A DNA stretch of 64,000 nt from the NCBI GenBank assembly GCA_002964805.2, contig PUDQ02000033.1, positions 1,426,001 through 1,490,000 on the forward strand. Reading direction: 5' to 3'. This document shows, one piece after another, positions 14,185 to 25,540 of this stretch. Below the pieces are notes generated by a model. It ran no database searches, was not told the DNA's origin, and saw only the letters and a program-made list of their open reading frames with translations. The position numbers and the translations under genes were made by a program. Source of the DNA: Trametes villosa. Taxonomy: Eukaryota > Basidiomycota > Agaricomycetes > Polyporales > Polyporaceae. Numbering within the stretch: the stretch's first letter is position 1; the number at the start of each line of letters is the position of its first letter.

Positions 14185-17100
14185 CATCCGGGCCCCTGCT
14201 GGCCGCGCACCTTCGCCTTCGCGCGCGCTGCACGCGTCGTTTTTCCAGTTCGATTCGCGGTCTTCTCTTCCGCCCGCCCGACAGCGGCGCCGCCCCCGAC
14301 TCCGTTGATTCGCTTTCGCCTTCTACGTCACTACATATGGGTCCCGAGTTTCCCTTTCGCCGCCGTTGGGCGTGCGCTCTGCTGATTGCTACATTCGACC
14401 GGATTCGTCGTCTGTGTTTCTCTTTCCTCGCTCTCGTTCGTACGTCCTGGATTCGTTCGTGTTGTCGTATAGTATTCGCCGTCCCCGCTCCCCTCGCACC
14501 GTCCGCACATACGTATACTTACCGTGTCTCACCTGCATTATTCCCCCGGTTCTTGTCCCATGCATCCGCCGCACCTCCCTTGGCACCTCCACAAACGTTA
14601 ACGTCAACTGAATCCGCACCCTTTCCGCGCTAGAGCCTAGCGCGCTGCTGTAATCATATACCGCCCGTCGATAATACCCGCCCGCAATCCTACCGTGCTC
14701 GCTCGCTCTCTCCTGCCCCTCGGGTCCGCCCGCTGTCATTGTTCTTTCTGGACCCTAGCGGACACGCGGCGCGTCGCTCTTCGGGTTCGATGGTCGCACG
14801 TCGACGCAAGCTCGCCGCGGGGCGTGACGCACCTGCTAGAACACCGATCGCACCCCCATTTTCGCGCGCGTGCATGACAGGGTGCTCGAAGCGAAAGCCA
14901 CCTACACATGTATTCCAGGCGCCGCGGCTGCTGTCGCCGCAACCCGAACCGACTCGCCCGTTGCTGTTCTTTGGGGTTTCTCCCCGAGCGAGCAACGAGC
15001 GCACTTGGGCATATGCCCGTCGCAGCGGGCGAGCCTCGAGGCTCGCGTCGGCGAGCTTCCCGATGGTAACCCCGGGCGTTTACGATGACTACGGTGCGCG
15101 CTCACGGGCGACCCTCCACGCCTACGCTGACAACAATGCGCGCTCACGGGGAAAGAAGCACTGGGACGGAGACGGATGCGATCAGCGTATACGCCTCGCA
15201 ATTCCGTGGTGTACAAAATCAATAAACCTCACCAGGATACTTGCCGCGCGCTCGAGGCCGCGCAGGCGGACGGACGTTCTCCGGCAGTTGTCCCGCCGAG
15301 TGGACGGCGACCCGCGCTGGAGGAGCTTCTGAGCTGCCATCGCGCCCAGGCCAGCTGGTTCTCTTCTTCGCATTCCAAGACTCCGACGGGGGCGTGCAGG
15401 CGGCGCGCACCTGCCCCGTTCGCGCGCGCGCGATGGGAGATGGCCGTCGACGACTCGAGGCTCACGCTGCAGGCTGCAGGAGGCGCAGGCTCGGGCTCCG
15501 CACCTGGTGCGCGGCGGACGGGGTCTGATAGACGCGGCGCACGCCCCGCGCAGCCCCGGGTCTAACCGCGTATGGGCCGGGGCGAGCTTCGAGCTTCGCG
15601 GATTGGAACGGCGGGCTGGAAACCTTCCTGAGCGTCGGGCCGCGCCTGCCCGATCGCCTGTGCGTGCATGCACGATCGTTATCTCGGTGCGCCGCCGTCG
15701 CGCGCGCGCGGCCTGTCTCAGTCCGTCGAGTGGCACGCCGCGAGCCAAGGCGACCGTCGACGCGGCCACGGCGTCCGCGACCGCTAGAAGACGTGCGCAT
15801 GGGCCGAGCGCCACGGCGCGGGCCTGCCAGCCATCGTGCAGGCGTCATGGGGTCACCCTCGTCGCCATGGGGCGCGGCCCAGAACCCTGAGCGGACGCTG
15901 CGGCGTTGGGGGCGTGCTGCGAAGATGCTGGGAAGCCCCCCGCGTCCCCGGATCCGCCGCCGCGGCGCGCTGCAATAACTGGGCACGCGCTGCGGACGTC
16001 TTCGGGCGAGCGTGAATGAGGCGCGAGAAGCGCGACACGCGTTCGTGGCTCGGGACCAGTCTTCGGCGTTCGCCTCGACTGCGCTGGGGAATGCGCACGG
16101 AGGCCCGTCGCGGTAGCCCAAGCTGCGCGTAATTCATAAGTGGGTGCATGGGCACACGGCGGCCGCGCTGCGCGGGGAGAAGTGCGGGCAGAACCGTGCT
16201 GTCTTGCATAGCCGGTTGGATTGCGCGGTGGACGCGCTGCTTCTTCAAGTCGAATCGCCCACGGGGAATCGTCGACGATGATATGCAGGGTCCGCGATAT
16301 ATCGTCCAGCGCTCGATAGAGGCGAACTCTATAACCACAAGGTTGAGCGTTGATCAGCCTGTGCTTGCGGCCCCGACAAAGCAGATGGTTGAGGAGCGAG
16401 CTGTGGGAGGATGTCTCTTGCGATGGACGCCACAAACGGGCCGCCGGGGCGGAAAAACACTGTTATGACCGTAGCTGACGTAGGTATGTCGGCCCGTCGA
16501 GTTCATTGAAATTTAATGATGGCTGACCTGTTGGTGGCGCACGGATGGCGAGGCGAGAGACGTCGACCGTCCACGTTCCGGTTCGGCAGCGACTTCTTCC
16601 TGCGCGCCCAGGAAAACAGGCCATGTTGCGTGGGATCATCGTCTTGGTTTGCCATCCTTGTTTGCAGGCGTTGTGTCTGATGCACCGTGTGCCGCATGGG
16701 ATGCTCGATGATGTCCGATGGCCATCGGAGGATTCGTCAGTCGATGCAACAGAGGAACGCGGCACGGTGTTCCACGAGGAGACGAGGGCGTGTTTGCTTA
16801 CATTGGCATCCACTCCGGACCACGGTATGTCCATCGTCTTACGTAGCGCATTACACAGACTGAAGAGCGGTTCCAGTCGAAAGGTATCAGGCTGGTGGTA
16901 TTTCTGAGTTAAAGAGGTGCGTTGAGTTTCTCCATCAACTTGCCGCATATAGTCATTACCGGACCGAGGCTCGCAAAGCTTGCTTGCTCTCCACCACCTA
17001 CCACTGCGCACGCGCGCAGGTTCAGCAGACCTCCACGTTACGAACACATTGCGATGTGTCCGCGGGCCTGTTCACTGCGCATCAAATGCAGTGTGTCCTA

Positions 17101-19529
17101 CATTCCGCCGCGCGAACTTTGGCCGCTTCGCACGCAGAGTGCCCGCCATGCGGGTTGTGGAAAAAACATGAGCCTCCTATCCATTTGGAAGACGGTGTTT
17201 CTGCTCATGCGTTTCAGTTGTTCTCATGCACCGGTACCGGAAGCTGACACTTGGCCGCGATTTTAGTCGACGGATTCGTCATTGTAGGCCCACAACTCCA
17301 TCTGGATACTGCTGATCCCTGCGATGTGCAACCCGGTGGTAACACCGCACCATGATATCTCGTCTTCCAAGCAATATCGCTACGCCATTCTTACAGATAA
17401 ACCGTACCACAGGGCCTCCCCTATCCGCATATCAAGATACTTCGCACAAGTTCGGCAAAACACCCACGGTGCGTGTCTCCGGATCTCTCGCGACCCCGTC
17501 GTCCCACTTCTTACCGATACGCTCGCGATCCCAGCCCCTATAGTTTCGGTAGGCAATCCACGGATATCTGGACGCGTGGGCGGCAGGCTGCCGCCTATGG
17601 GCCGGCTGACCGCCTCGGAGCCTGTTCGAGCAGCAGCTCCCCGCCCTTACGGCAGCGCGGCTCCGAAAGTACAAGGGCGGCGGGTGGCCAGACCGTCCGA
17701 AGCCGCGCCAAGTCGCGCTTCCCGTCTTCTCGCATCGTGGCTCCACCCCTCGTGTGCGATGCCGGTCGATGCGCTCACTATCCGCTCATGGCCAAACCTT
17801 AGCGGGAGTTGTACGCGCTTCTATCGGCGCGCGGTGCGGCGCTACTATCGTGTCATCCGGATTGAGTTATCCGGACAAACGTGGTGTATGCCAAATATAC
17901 TGGATAACCGCCGGGTGGGGGTATCCGGAGGGATTAATAGGTGTGCGGTGCGAAGTTCTGTGGATATGTCATGGAAGACTCTCGGATACTTGGACTGACT
18001 TATCTAGGTTATACAGGTATCCCGGTTGACACGGTGCCACCGGTATCACCTACGGCCACGGATTCCCTGGGGAGCATCTCACAATAGGAACTGTCAAAGA
18101 TCGGCCGGTCTGTATACGCACACCCTGAGATGGAGAATGCAATGGACGAATACGCCTTGCTCAGTCGCGATCAACAGATGCGAGCTGTCAAATCACCACC
18201 GCTGGATGGGGCTGATCATCCTTGTCATTGTCAAGCCTGGCGGCTCGCTGATACATTTGACACCCCGAGGCGAACGATGGCCAACCACCCGCGCTCTGCG
18301 CCGACGGATTCCGTCAAGCCGCCGCGCTTCCAGCTCTCGCCCTGCCTTGCGCGCGTTCATCGCGGGTCGGGGCCCTCTGCACGCGCCTCTCGACGCCTTC
18401 TGCGGACAAGCGTCGACATTCTGGGCATGCTCCGCCCTTCCCGGCGGAGGGGTGCTCGGCGAGAATGCCGCGGTCGGGCCGCGCTAGCTGCTGAGCACCC
18501 GCCGGCAGGCCACTGCAGCTCCCACGTTCTCGAGGCGGCTTGCAGCATATGGGGCTTCTGGCGGCCGGGTGAGGAGCCTTCTCGTGGAAGGGGTGTGAAT
18601 GTCGTAAGGGAAGAGAAGGTGGGCTTACGCTTACGCGCGGCTCTTCTCTCTAACCGAAGCTCTATACGGAGTACCCCTTGCGCTGTGCTCCGACAATTTC
18701 GTCATGGTATGATGTCCTATACCACATATCGATGCTTACACGGTTTGGGAATCATACATGTTGACTATAAGCGATTTATTCGCGATGGAGGTTTGTTGCT
18801 CGACGTGCTGTTCCACCGTCCGACAGCTGGGGGGATGCGCTTGGCGTTCTCGTACATCGAAGCCGTTCTCATGTGCAGCCCACGGAATGCGGCCCTAACG
18901 GCCTCGACAAGTCAGGGCACGTTCCCGTTAGTCTCCCGATCCAGAGTTCTTACGCAGTAGCTACCGCATACTCGGGGGTGTCCCCGACTCCGACACACAG
19001 CTGACATACATGTTTGCAGGGTCCGTGGCCGGCGGTACTGTACACACACATTGTTCTGAACTGGTCGTGTTATTTATCGGTGCGGCGCCACATGACGCTG
19101 CTGTATGCGACAATCGACCGTCCGCCCGTACGGAGAGGGAAATTACATCCTGTATGCGGTCTGCGTTGTCTACAGCGTGTACGATGGTTCGCATTCTTTC
19201 CCTTACATGGCTGAAGGGTGCGCTAAGGTTCGCATCCCGCATGTGATAATCAGCTCTGGAACGACCGCTACCAGCCACAGAGGGAAGCTTAGACGGCGAC
19301 GTAGGCTGACAGACGTACCATCAGGCCACCTGTGACCTTCAGACCGACAGCTCGGCGGCATTGACTTCGCTGCTCTGCAGAGGAAGGGGAGCCGACCCTT
19401 CGAGGGGAACACCACCCCCATACTTTGCTGACGGACCACGAAAACGACGTGCAATACAAACTCACTCGTGCGGTAGGATGCCCCATGATTTAGTATAGGC
19501 GGTACCATAGCGGAAGTACAGCGGCCGTT
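14185..19529. other. 5.3-kb gene-poor region
   Basis: No open frame here matches a family I recognise. About 14.2-16.4 kb is very GC-rich, with overlapping open frames on both strands that look like composition effects. About 18.6-19.5 kb is noticeably more AT-rich. There, short hydrophobic pieces in different frames (for example WPAVLYTHIVLNWSCYLSV near 19020 and EGNYILYAVCVVYSVYDG near 19130) could be remains of a membrane-protein gene. A 276-codon open frame at 18130-18960 (+) starts MENAMDEYALLSRDQQMRAV but has no recognisable domain. No terminal repeats of an intact transposon were found by eye. Confidence 0.45.
15007..15046. repeat. Two adjacent perfect palindromes
   Basis: GGGCATATGCCC (12 bp, 15007-15018) is followed after 10 bp by GCGAGCCTCGAGGCTCGC (18 bp, 15029-15046). 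Both are perfect inverted repeats without a spacer, in non-coding sequence. Their function is unknown and chance is possible in GC-rich DNA. Confidence 0.6.
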
Positions 19530-21253
19530 TCACGAGAGTGGGGCAGGAAGCATCCGCTCTATCTCGTCTTCGGACTCGTCGTCGCTATCTGTCGCCCGTT
19601 CCGGATCCTCGCGTGTGAGTGCCTCTAGCTCCTCGAGACCCCAGCCGATAGACTCCTTCGGCACACGGAGATTTTTCGCGGCGTCTCCCAATTTCTTCAG
19701 GACATCATCACTAGAAATAACGGTCGATGAGCAACGGAGTCAAGCAGGTAGCGAGTAATTCCGGTCGCTTACCTCGCGCAGGCTAGCGTCCACACGCAGA
19801 AGTCGTCTATCCAGATTTTGCTGTAGACGTAGTAGACATCGTGATAGTCGAGTATGTCTTTCATCTCCAGGAGACATCGTGTGATGACCCGCTTCCCGCG
19901 TGCGAGCAGGGCAGCAACGTCGGCGCGGCAAGCCTCCGCTAGAGCGAATGACCGATACAGCGGAAAAGCGAACGACCGGCGGTAAGAAGCGGTGAAGGTG
20001 TCCGCCAGCTCGGCCTCTGTGAAGGTCGAGGGATCGGAGGGAAGTTGCTGTCCATATGGCGGCGGGTCGAGGGCAGAGAACGCAGGCGTGAGAGAGGACA
20101 TGGTCCACGCGCTCTCGGGCGTTGGGTCGTGCTGGGTCGTGCGCGTCTCGTACGCGTACGCGAATAGCAGCGTGAGTAAGGTGAGGTAGAGGTTGTGCGT
20201 CTGCTCGGGCGTCGCAAGGTCTAGAAGGACAGAGAAAATGAGAACGCGATCGGATAGATTATATCCGTGCCTACGCACACTCCTTTCGGGGAAGGCGGAG
20301 CATGACAAGGTTTTCCTGCTCCGTATACTGAAACTCCTCGGTGCTTGTAAGGAGCGGATCTGGCCAGGCGATGAGCTCTCGAATGTACTCGTCATCGGCA
20401 TAGTCAGCCCTGCGGTCGGCGTTAGCTATGGAGGCGGTAGCCTGTGGTGTGACCGAAAAGCTTACATGTAGTGGTCCTCGTCCCATTTTTGCTCCTCATG
20501 TCTCAGGCGCCGTTGACGGCGCTCCTGCGGCGAGCACGTCTCTGCGTCGGCACCCAACTCGTTGACCTCGTTCTCCGCGTGCTCCACGTGCCTGAAATAT
20601 CCGGCATGCATGTCCAAAAATCCATACCGACGTTCTACGGTGGTCTGCAGGGACGGGAGGGGTTCGGGCACAGTTTGGGGCAGTTGCCAGTCATTTTCAG
20701 CCGCTGGGTGAGGATAAGTACGCAATTCAGACGGTGGATTTCTAACGCGCTGCACGAACCTTCGAGTATTTCTCGTTGCTCCTGGCTTAGGCTCAGCTCT
20801 TGCGTCCGAGCCGCCAGCTCTTCGTCGGCGTCATCAAGCTCCGTCTCCTGAGAGCCAAGGACCTCGATGACGGGCTGCGTAGGGGCTGTGTTCGATGGCC
20901 GAGGAGCAAGGAGCTTCGCAAGGAGGTCGAGATCCGTGAACTCCTGCCCGGGGACTTCTTTGGTCAACGTGACGGTCAGATATCCGGTGCTCGGATCGTA
21001 GGCCGCAGATGAGGCATCGTCCTCGATGAGCGGGTGCGAGAAGTTGAGGCGCAGAAAGTAGGGGTTGATGTGGACGCTGAAGAGCGTTTCGTCGACATTA
21101 ATTTCGACGTCGGACGCCTACTTCCGGATCGCGTTTGTTTCAGCGCGTAGCGGGCGCAGAGATGCACGGAGGACTTACTCGCACTGAGGGGCAGTATATT
21201 GTGACTATGACCGAGGTGTCCGTCTGCGAGCAGGAAAAGCGAGGAGTGATCAT
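19530..21253 (-). CDS. SHQ1: SHQ1, box H/ACA snoRNP assembly chaperone
   Basis: Shq1 holds dyskerin/Cbf5 as an RNA mimic before H/ACA snoRNP and telomerase RNP assembly. The start MITPRFSCSQTDTSVIVTIY opens a CS/p23-like domain that continues after the first intron with EINVDETLFSVHINPYFLRL and STGYLTVTLTKEVPGQEFTD. The SHQ1-specific domain contains YGFLDMHAGYF, QKWDEDHYM, DDEYIRELIAW, LTLLFAYAYETRTT, YRRSFAFPLYRSFALAEACR and VYYVYSKIWIDDFCVW. A final exon, SDDVLKKLGDAAKNLRV to MLPAPLS, ends the protein at 19530. There are several introns, with exact edges approximate in the middle. It is divergent from TRP2, with 316 bp between starts and a TATATAA at 21375. Confidence 0.9.
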
Positions 21254-21374
21254 GGCGGTTTGGAGGTGCGCTTGTGCAACGGGCGCTCCGTCTCAGACCT
21301 CCGAGATCGCAGATTTAGCACTCGAGTGTCCCTCCGCCACCGCCGGATGTCTCCCCGATGTCCACTCCGGCGAA

Positions 21375-21381
21375 TATATAA
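21375..21381. promoter_or_regulatory. TATA-like box between SHQ1 and TRP2
   Basis: TATATAA lies 122 bp upstream of the SHQ1 ATG and 189 bp upstream of the TRP2 ATG. Its distance fits SHQ1 better. Inferred from sequence and position only. Confidence 0.4.
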
Positions 21382-21456
21382 TGATGCATCCCCAGCCAGT
21401 TCCCCCCAAGACATCGGAAGTGAGATGAGGTGGAGAGTCAGTCTGTGGTGCAGGGG

Positions 21457-21463
21457 TGACTCA
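21457..21463. promoter_or_regulatory. Gcn4/CPC1 (general amino-acid control) site
   Basis: An exact TGACTCA, the consensus for Gcn4/CpcA/CPC1 bZIP activators, lies 107 bp upstream of the TRP2 start codon. TRP2-type genes are classic targets of general amino-acid control in fungi, so the position is meaningful. A half-site (GAGTCA) lies at about 21435-21440. Confidence 0.65.
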
Positions 21464-21569
21464 GAGCTGAGAGCGCGGGTTATCCCCGGGCCTTACAAAG
21501 TACCTCCCATACAACGGTCCTTCCGCCACATCGCTCGGCCCCCGCACTATCCTCGACCTCTCTTCAGCC

Positions 21570-23396
21570 ATGTCAATAGACACACAGGTCATTCAAAGCT
21601 TGTTCTTGCCGCCGCGCAGCCGATCTTGACACATGTTCCAACCTTCTGCAGAAACTGCCGGCGTTCCCTCCACTCGCCACGGTCGAGCAGATCGTGCTCA
21701 AGGAAAAGCGAGGAAACTGCGTCCCGGTATACGTCGAGCTGCCTGGAGACCTCCTTACGCCATGTGTGGCGTACCTGCGGATAGCGAAGGACTCAAAGTA
21801 CAGCTTCCTTCTGGAGTCAGTGGTCGCGGGAGAGAACTTGGCGCGGTATAGCTTCATCGGTGCAGGTGCGTCCACATCCTCTTTCCGTCAGCTCGTCAGA
21901 CACTGAGCATCAGCAATGTAGACCCGTTCAAGATCATCCGTGTCGGTCCCAATGAAGAGGTCACCGGAGACCCTATGGTCGCGCTCCAGAAGGAGCTCGG
22001 GATGTACAAGTACGTGAAGCTCCCCGAAGTACCGACGTTCACTGGCGGTGCGATCGGATACGTGGGGTACGACGCCATCCAGCACTTCGAGCCCAAGACC
22101 GCGCGCCCGCTCGAGGACCCCCTGCGCATCCCCGAGGCCATCTTCATGCTCGTCGACACCCTCCTCATCTACGACCATCTCTACCAGAACCTCAAGGTCG
22201 TCTCGCACGTCCACTGCCCCGGAGATGCCGGACAGGTCAACCTCTCGTTCATCTACCAGACCGCCGTCTCGAAGGCGCGGAGGCTGGCGAAGCTCGTTAT
22301 GAGCAGCACGACCCCGGAGGTGTACCAGCAGCCGATCGTGCTGGGCAACGAGGCGGTCTCGAACGTCGGGAAGGAGGGGTACGAGGGCTTCGTCACGAAG
22401 TTGAAGGAGCACATCGTGAAGGGCGACATCATTCAGGCAGTCCCTTCGCAACGTCTCGCGCGGCCCACTACTCTGCACCCCTTCAATGCGTACCGACACT
22501 TGCGGCGCATCAACCCAAGCCCATACATGTTCTACCTCGACTGCGGGCACCTACAGATTGTTGGCGCGAGTCCCGAGACACTCTGCAAGGTCGAGAAGAA
22601 CAAGGTGTACAACCATGCCATCGCCGGCACGATCCGAAGAGGGCAAACCGCGGAAGGTCTGTCCATTAAGCCTTGGATCCTTATGCTGGGTGGTTCTGAC
22701 CGGTGTCGCATGATTCAGAGGACGAGAAGCTAGGCGCTGAGCTGCTCGCATCGGAGAAGGACAGGGCTGAGCATATCATGTTGGTCGACCTTGCGCGAAA
22801 CGACGTGAACAGGGTGGCCCAACCCGCAACGGTGCACGTCGACCACCTACTACGGCTGGAGAAGTTTAGTCACGTCATTCACTTGACGTCCCAAGTGTCT
22901 GGCCAGCTACGAGAAGGGAAGACCCGGTATGAACTTTCTGCCCCTCTCATGCTATTGCTCTCATACTCTCGTACAGTTTCGATGCATTCCGATCCATCTT
23001 CCCAGCAGGCACAGTCTCGGGAGCTCCGAAGATCAAGGCCATTGAACTCATCTACGAGCTCGAGAAGCAGCGCCGCGGCATCTATGCTGGTGCGGTCGGC
23101 CGCTTCGACTTCGCGGACGACGAGATGGATACGTGCATCGCCATCCGTACGATGGCGTTCAAGGACGGTATCGCATACCTGCAAGCAGGCGGCGGGATTG
23201 TCTTTGACAGTGTAGAAGAAGACGAGTACGTGGAGACCCTCAACAAGTTGAAGGGGAACATGCGTGCTCTGGAAGCAGCTGAAAGTGAGGCATCTCATCT
23301 TGTTCGTACGAGCGTGCGGGTTGCTGACCAACTGAGTAGAGTATTGGTATGATATCCAGAACGCCAAGGGCTCGCCGACACCATGATGTGAATTAG
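21570..23396 (+). CDS. TRP2: Anthranilate synthase component I
   Basis: Converts chorismate to anthranilate, the first committed step of tryptophan synthesis, with a glutamine amidotransferase partner encoded elsewhere. A short first exon encodes MSIDTQ. A 70-bp intron follows, then [20 protein letters not shown]. The feedback-inhibition motif LLES is present in [20 protein letters not shown], so Trp sensitivity is expected. Chorismate-binding landmarks are [116 protein letters not shown] and [12 protein letters not shown]. The last exon gives [15 protein letters not shown]. The gene is complete, and its stop is only 21 bp from the convergent uS2m stop. Confidence 0.95.
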
Positions 23397-23417
23397 AGGA
23401 CATAATGTAGTAGTAGT

Positions 23418-24393
23418 CTATGCGATGTGCTGTCCCCCGGGACGTGATGACCTCCTGTTCGATACTCGCGCGACTTTTGCCTGCTCCTCCTGGAAAATCG
23501 CCACACCCTCGCGCCCTGCTACGCTCAGCAGCCCCGCGATGAGTTCCGCTGTCCGAGTGCTCTCGTCGTTGGCGGGAATCGGGTACATGACGACCCGGGG
23601 GTCGACGTTCGAGTCGACGATGCCAATCGTGGGTACGTGCTCCAGCGCGCACTCCCGGATAGCGTGAATGTTGGGGATGGGGTTAAGGAAGACAACAAGG
23701 TCGGGGACGACCTGCTCGTCCCGGGCGACCTCCGGACCGAACATGTGGACCTTGTTCGTCAGAGTGCCGGGCAGCCACCGTTCGCCGACGTGGTAGCCCT
23801 GCTTGCCCATTCGCTCCGCGGCGAGACGGACGGCCGAGCGAAGGTCGGGACGCGTCCCGACGAAAACGACGGAGCCGCCCCGGGCTGCGACACCTCGCAC
23901 GACCTGTGCTGCTCGCCGAAGTAGCGGGAGCGTGTGGTCGAGGTCGATGATGGTGATGCCCGCACGGGTGCCGTACGCGTAGGGCACGAAGTTCGGGTTC
24001 ATTCGTGTGTGCGAGTGGCCGAAGTGGGCGCCGGAGGCAACGAGGGCGGAAAGAGTGATGTCGGAGGGGGCTACGGGACGGTGGAGGGTGTGGTGGGGCT
24101 GGAAGGTGTTGTCTCGTGTCTGCGTTGAGCCATACTCGTTAAAGGTCTCGACTGTGAGGCAGGTTAGCTTCCATGCTCCTGAACAAGCCTATGGTGCACG
24201 CACGTAGAGACTTGTACTCTGCCCGCTTCAGCTGGAGGTTGGTCCAATCCTCAGGCGTCTCGAGCGGGGTCTCCTCGACCTTTGCAAACGAAGAATTTTG
24301 TCGGGCCCTGGCGGCTACCGACGCGAGCACAGACGGCGTGCGGGAGCACCTGGCGGCAGAGGCGGCGCCGCGTCGGAGGAGAGGGAGAGCCAT
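23418..24393 (-). CDS. MRP4: Mitochondrial small-subunit ribosomal protein uS2m
   Basis: Two exons, 24393-24204 and 24151-23418, give 307 residues. The N-terminus [20 protein letters not shown] is Arg/Ala/Ser-rich without acids, as expected for a mitochondrial targeting peptide. The uS2 fold follows: GAHFGHSHTRMNPNFVPYAY, GITIIDLDHTLPLLRRAAQ, GGSVVFVGTRPDLRSAVRLA, RWLPGTLTN, VPDLVVFLNPIPNIHAIREC and TIGIVDSNVDPRVVMYPIPA. The last block is the universally conserved uS2 segment. The gene shares a 198-bp divergent promoter with the Ssb Hsp70 and converges on TRP2. Family and compartment are well supported; the symbol is by yeast analogy. Confidence 0.93.
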
Positions 24394-24488
24394 GAGTTGG
24401 AGGACGCGGTGGCGGCGAATGGGACTCGGCGGGTCGCGCGCCAGATTCAGACGCGCGCGTGGCAGTCGCTTACCTCAGCGGCCCCTGC

Positions 24489-24590
24489 CGGTTTTTTTTC
24501 CTCATCTTCTCGCTCGTCCGGTCCCAGCTTTGGCTTCACCCTCTTCCTCTCCCTCCCTCTTCCCCTTCCTCACTCTTTCTTCTCATCAAA
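24489..24590 (+). promoter_or_regulatory. Pyrimidine-rich leader of the Ssb Hsp70 gene
   Basis: A T8 run at 24491-24498 is followed by almost unbroken C/T up to CTTCTCATCAAAAATGG at the start codon. CT-rich core promoters and leaders are typical of strongly expressed fungal genes. The transcription start site cannot be placed from sequence alone. Confidence 0.5.
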
Positions 24591-24591
24591 A

Positions 24592-25498
24592 ATGGAGGAC
24601 GCATTCGACGGCGCCGTTGGCATTGATCTCGGTACCACCTACTCGTGAGTGCACGGTCCGATTTTTCCGATCCGCCCAGAAGCTCATTTGCTTCTGCAGG
24701 TGTGTCGGTGTCTGGCAAAACGACCGTGTCGAGATCATCGCCAACGACCGTAAGTGAATCCCATCGTTACCCATGGGCATTTCCCAACGTTCTCTTGCAG
24801 AGGGTAACCGCACCACGCCGTCCTACGTCGCCTTCTCCGCCGAGGAGCGTCTGATCGGTGATGCCGCGAAGAACCAGGCCGCGATGAACCCTAAGAACAC
24901 CGTGTTCGACGCGAAGCGTCTCATCGGCCGGAGATACGAGTAAGTGCGCTTTTTTACGCGAGCGATCGTGAACACTGACGTTTTGCGTGAAAAGCGACCC
25001 CGATGTCAAGAAGGACATGACACACTGGCCCTTCGAGGTTATCGAGAAGGATGGCTCTCCCCTCATCAAGGTCAACTACCTTGGCGAGGACAAGACCTTC
25101 AGCCCCCAGGAGATCTCTTCCATGGTCCTCACCAAGATGAAGGAGATCTCTGAGGCCAAGCTTGGCAAGACCGTCAAGAAGGCTGTCGTTACGTGAGTTT
25201 GCAGCCGATCCACTTTTTTTCCAATACAGGCGCTGACCAGACTTCTAGGGTTCCTGCGTACTTCAACGACTCGCAACGTCTTGCCACCAAGGATGCTGGT
25301 TCCATCGCTGGCCTCGAGGTCCTCCGTATCATCAACGAGCCCACCGCTGCCGCCATCGCCTACGGTCTTGACCGCCAGTCGAGCACGGAGAAGAACGTCC
25401 TCATCTTCGATCTTGGTGGAGGAACTTTCGATGTCTCCCTCCTCAACATCACCGGTGGTGTCTTCGCCGTCAAGGCGACTGCTGGTGACACCCACTTG

Positions 25499-25540
<42 letters not shown>

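Noticed and set aside
13300..14633. Three long open frames over the arrestin-like tail
   Set aside because: Produced by extreme GC in a low-complexity coding tail; only the frame continuous with the arrestin domain is accepted.
15462..16435. Overlapping 200-codon minus-strand frames
   Set aside because: Arg/Ala/Pro-rich, overlapping each other in different frames, with no family resemblance; treated as non-coding.
18130..18960. 276-codon plus-strand frame
   Set aside because: Starts plausibly but has no domain, no hydrophobic pattern kept throughout and no supporting splice structure; too weak to call a gene.
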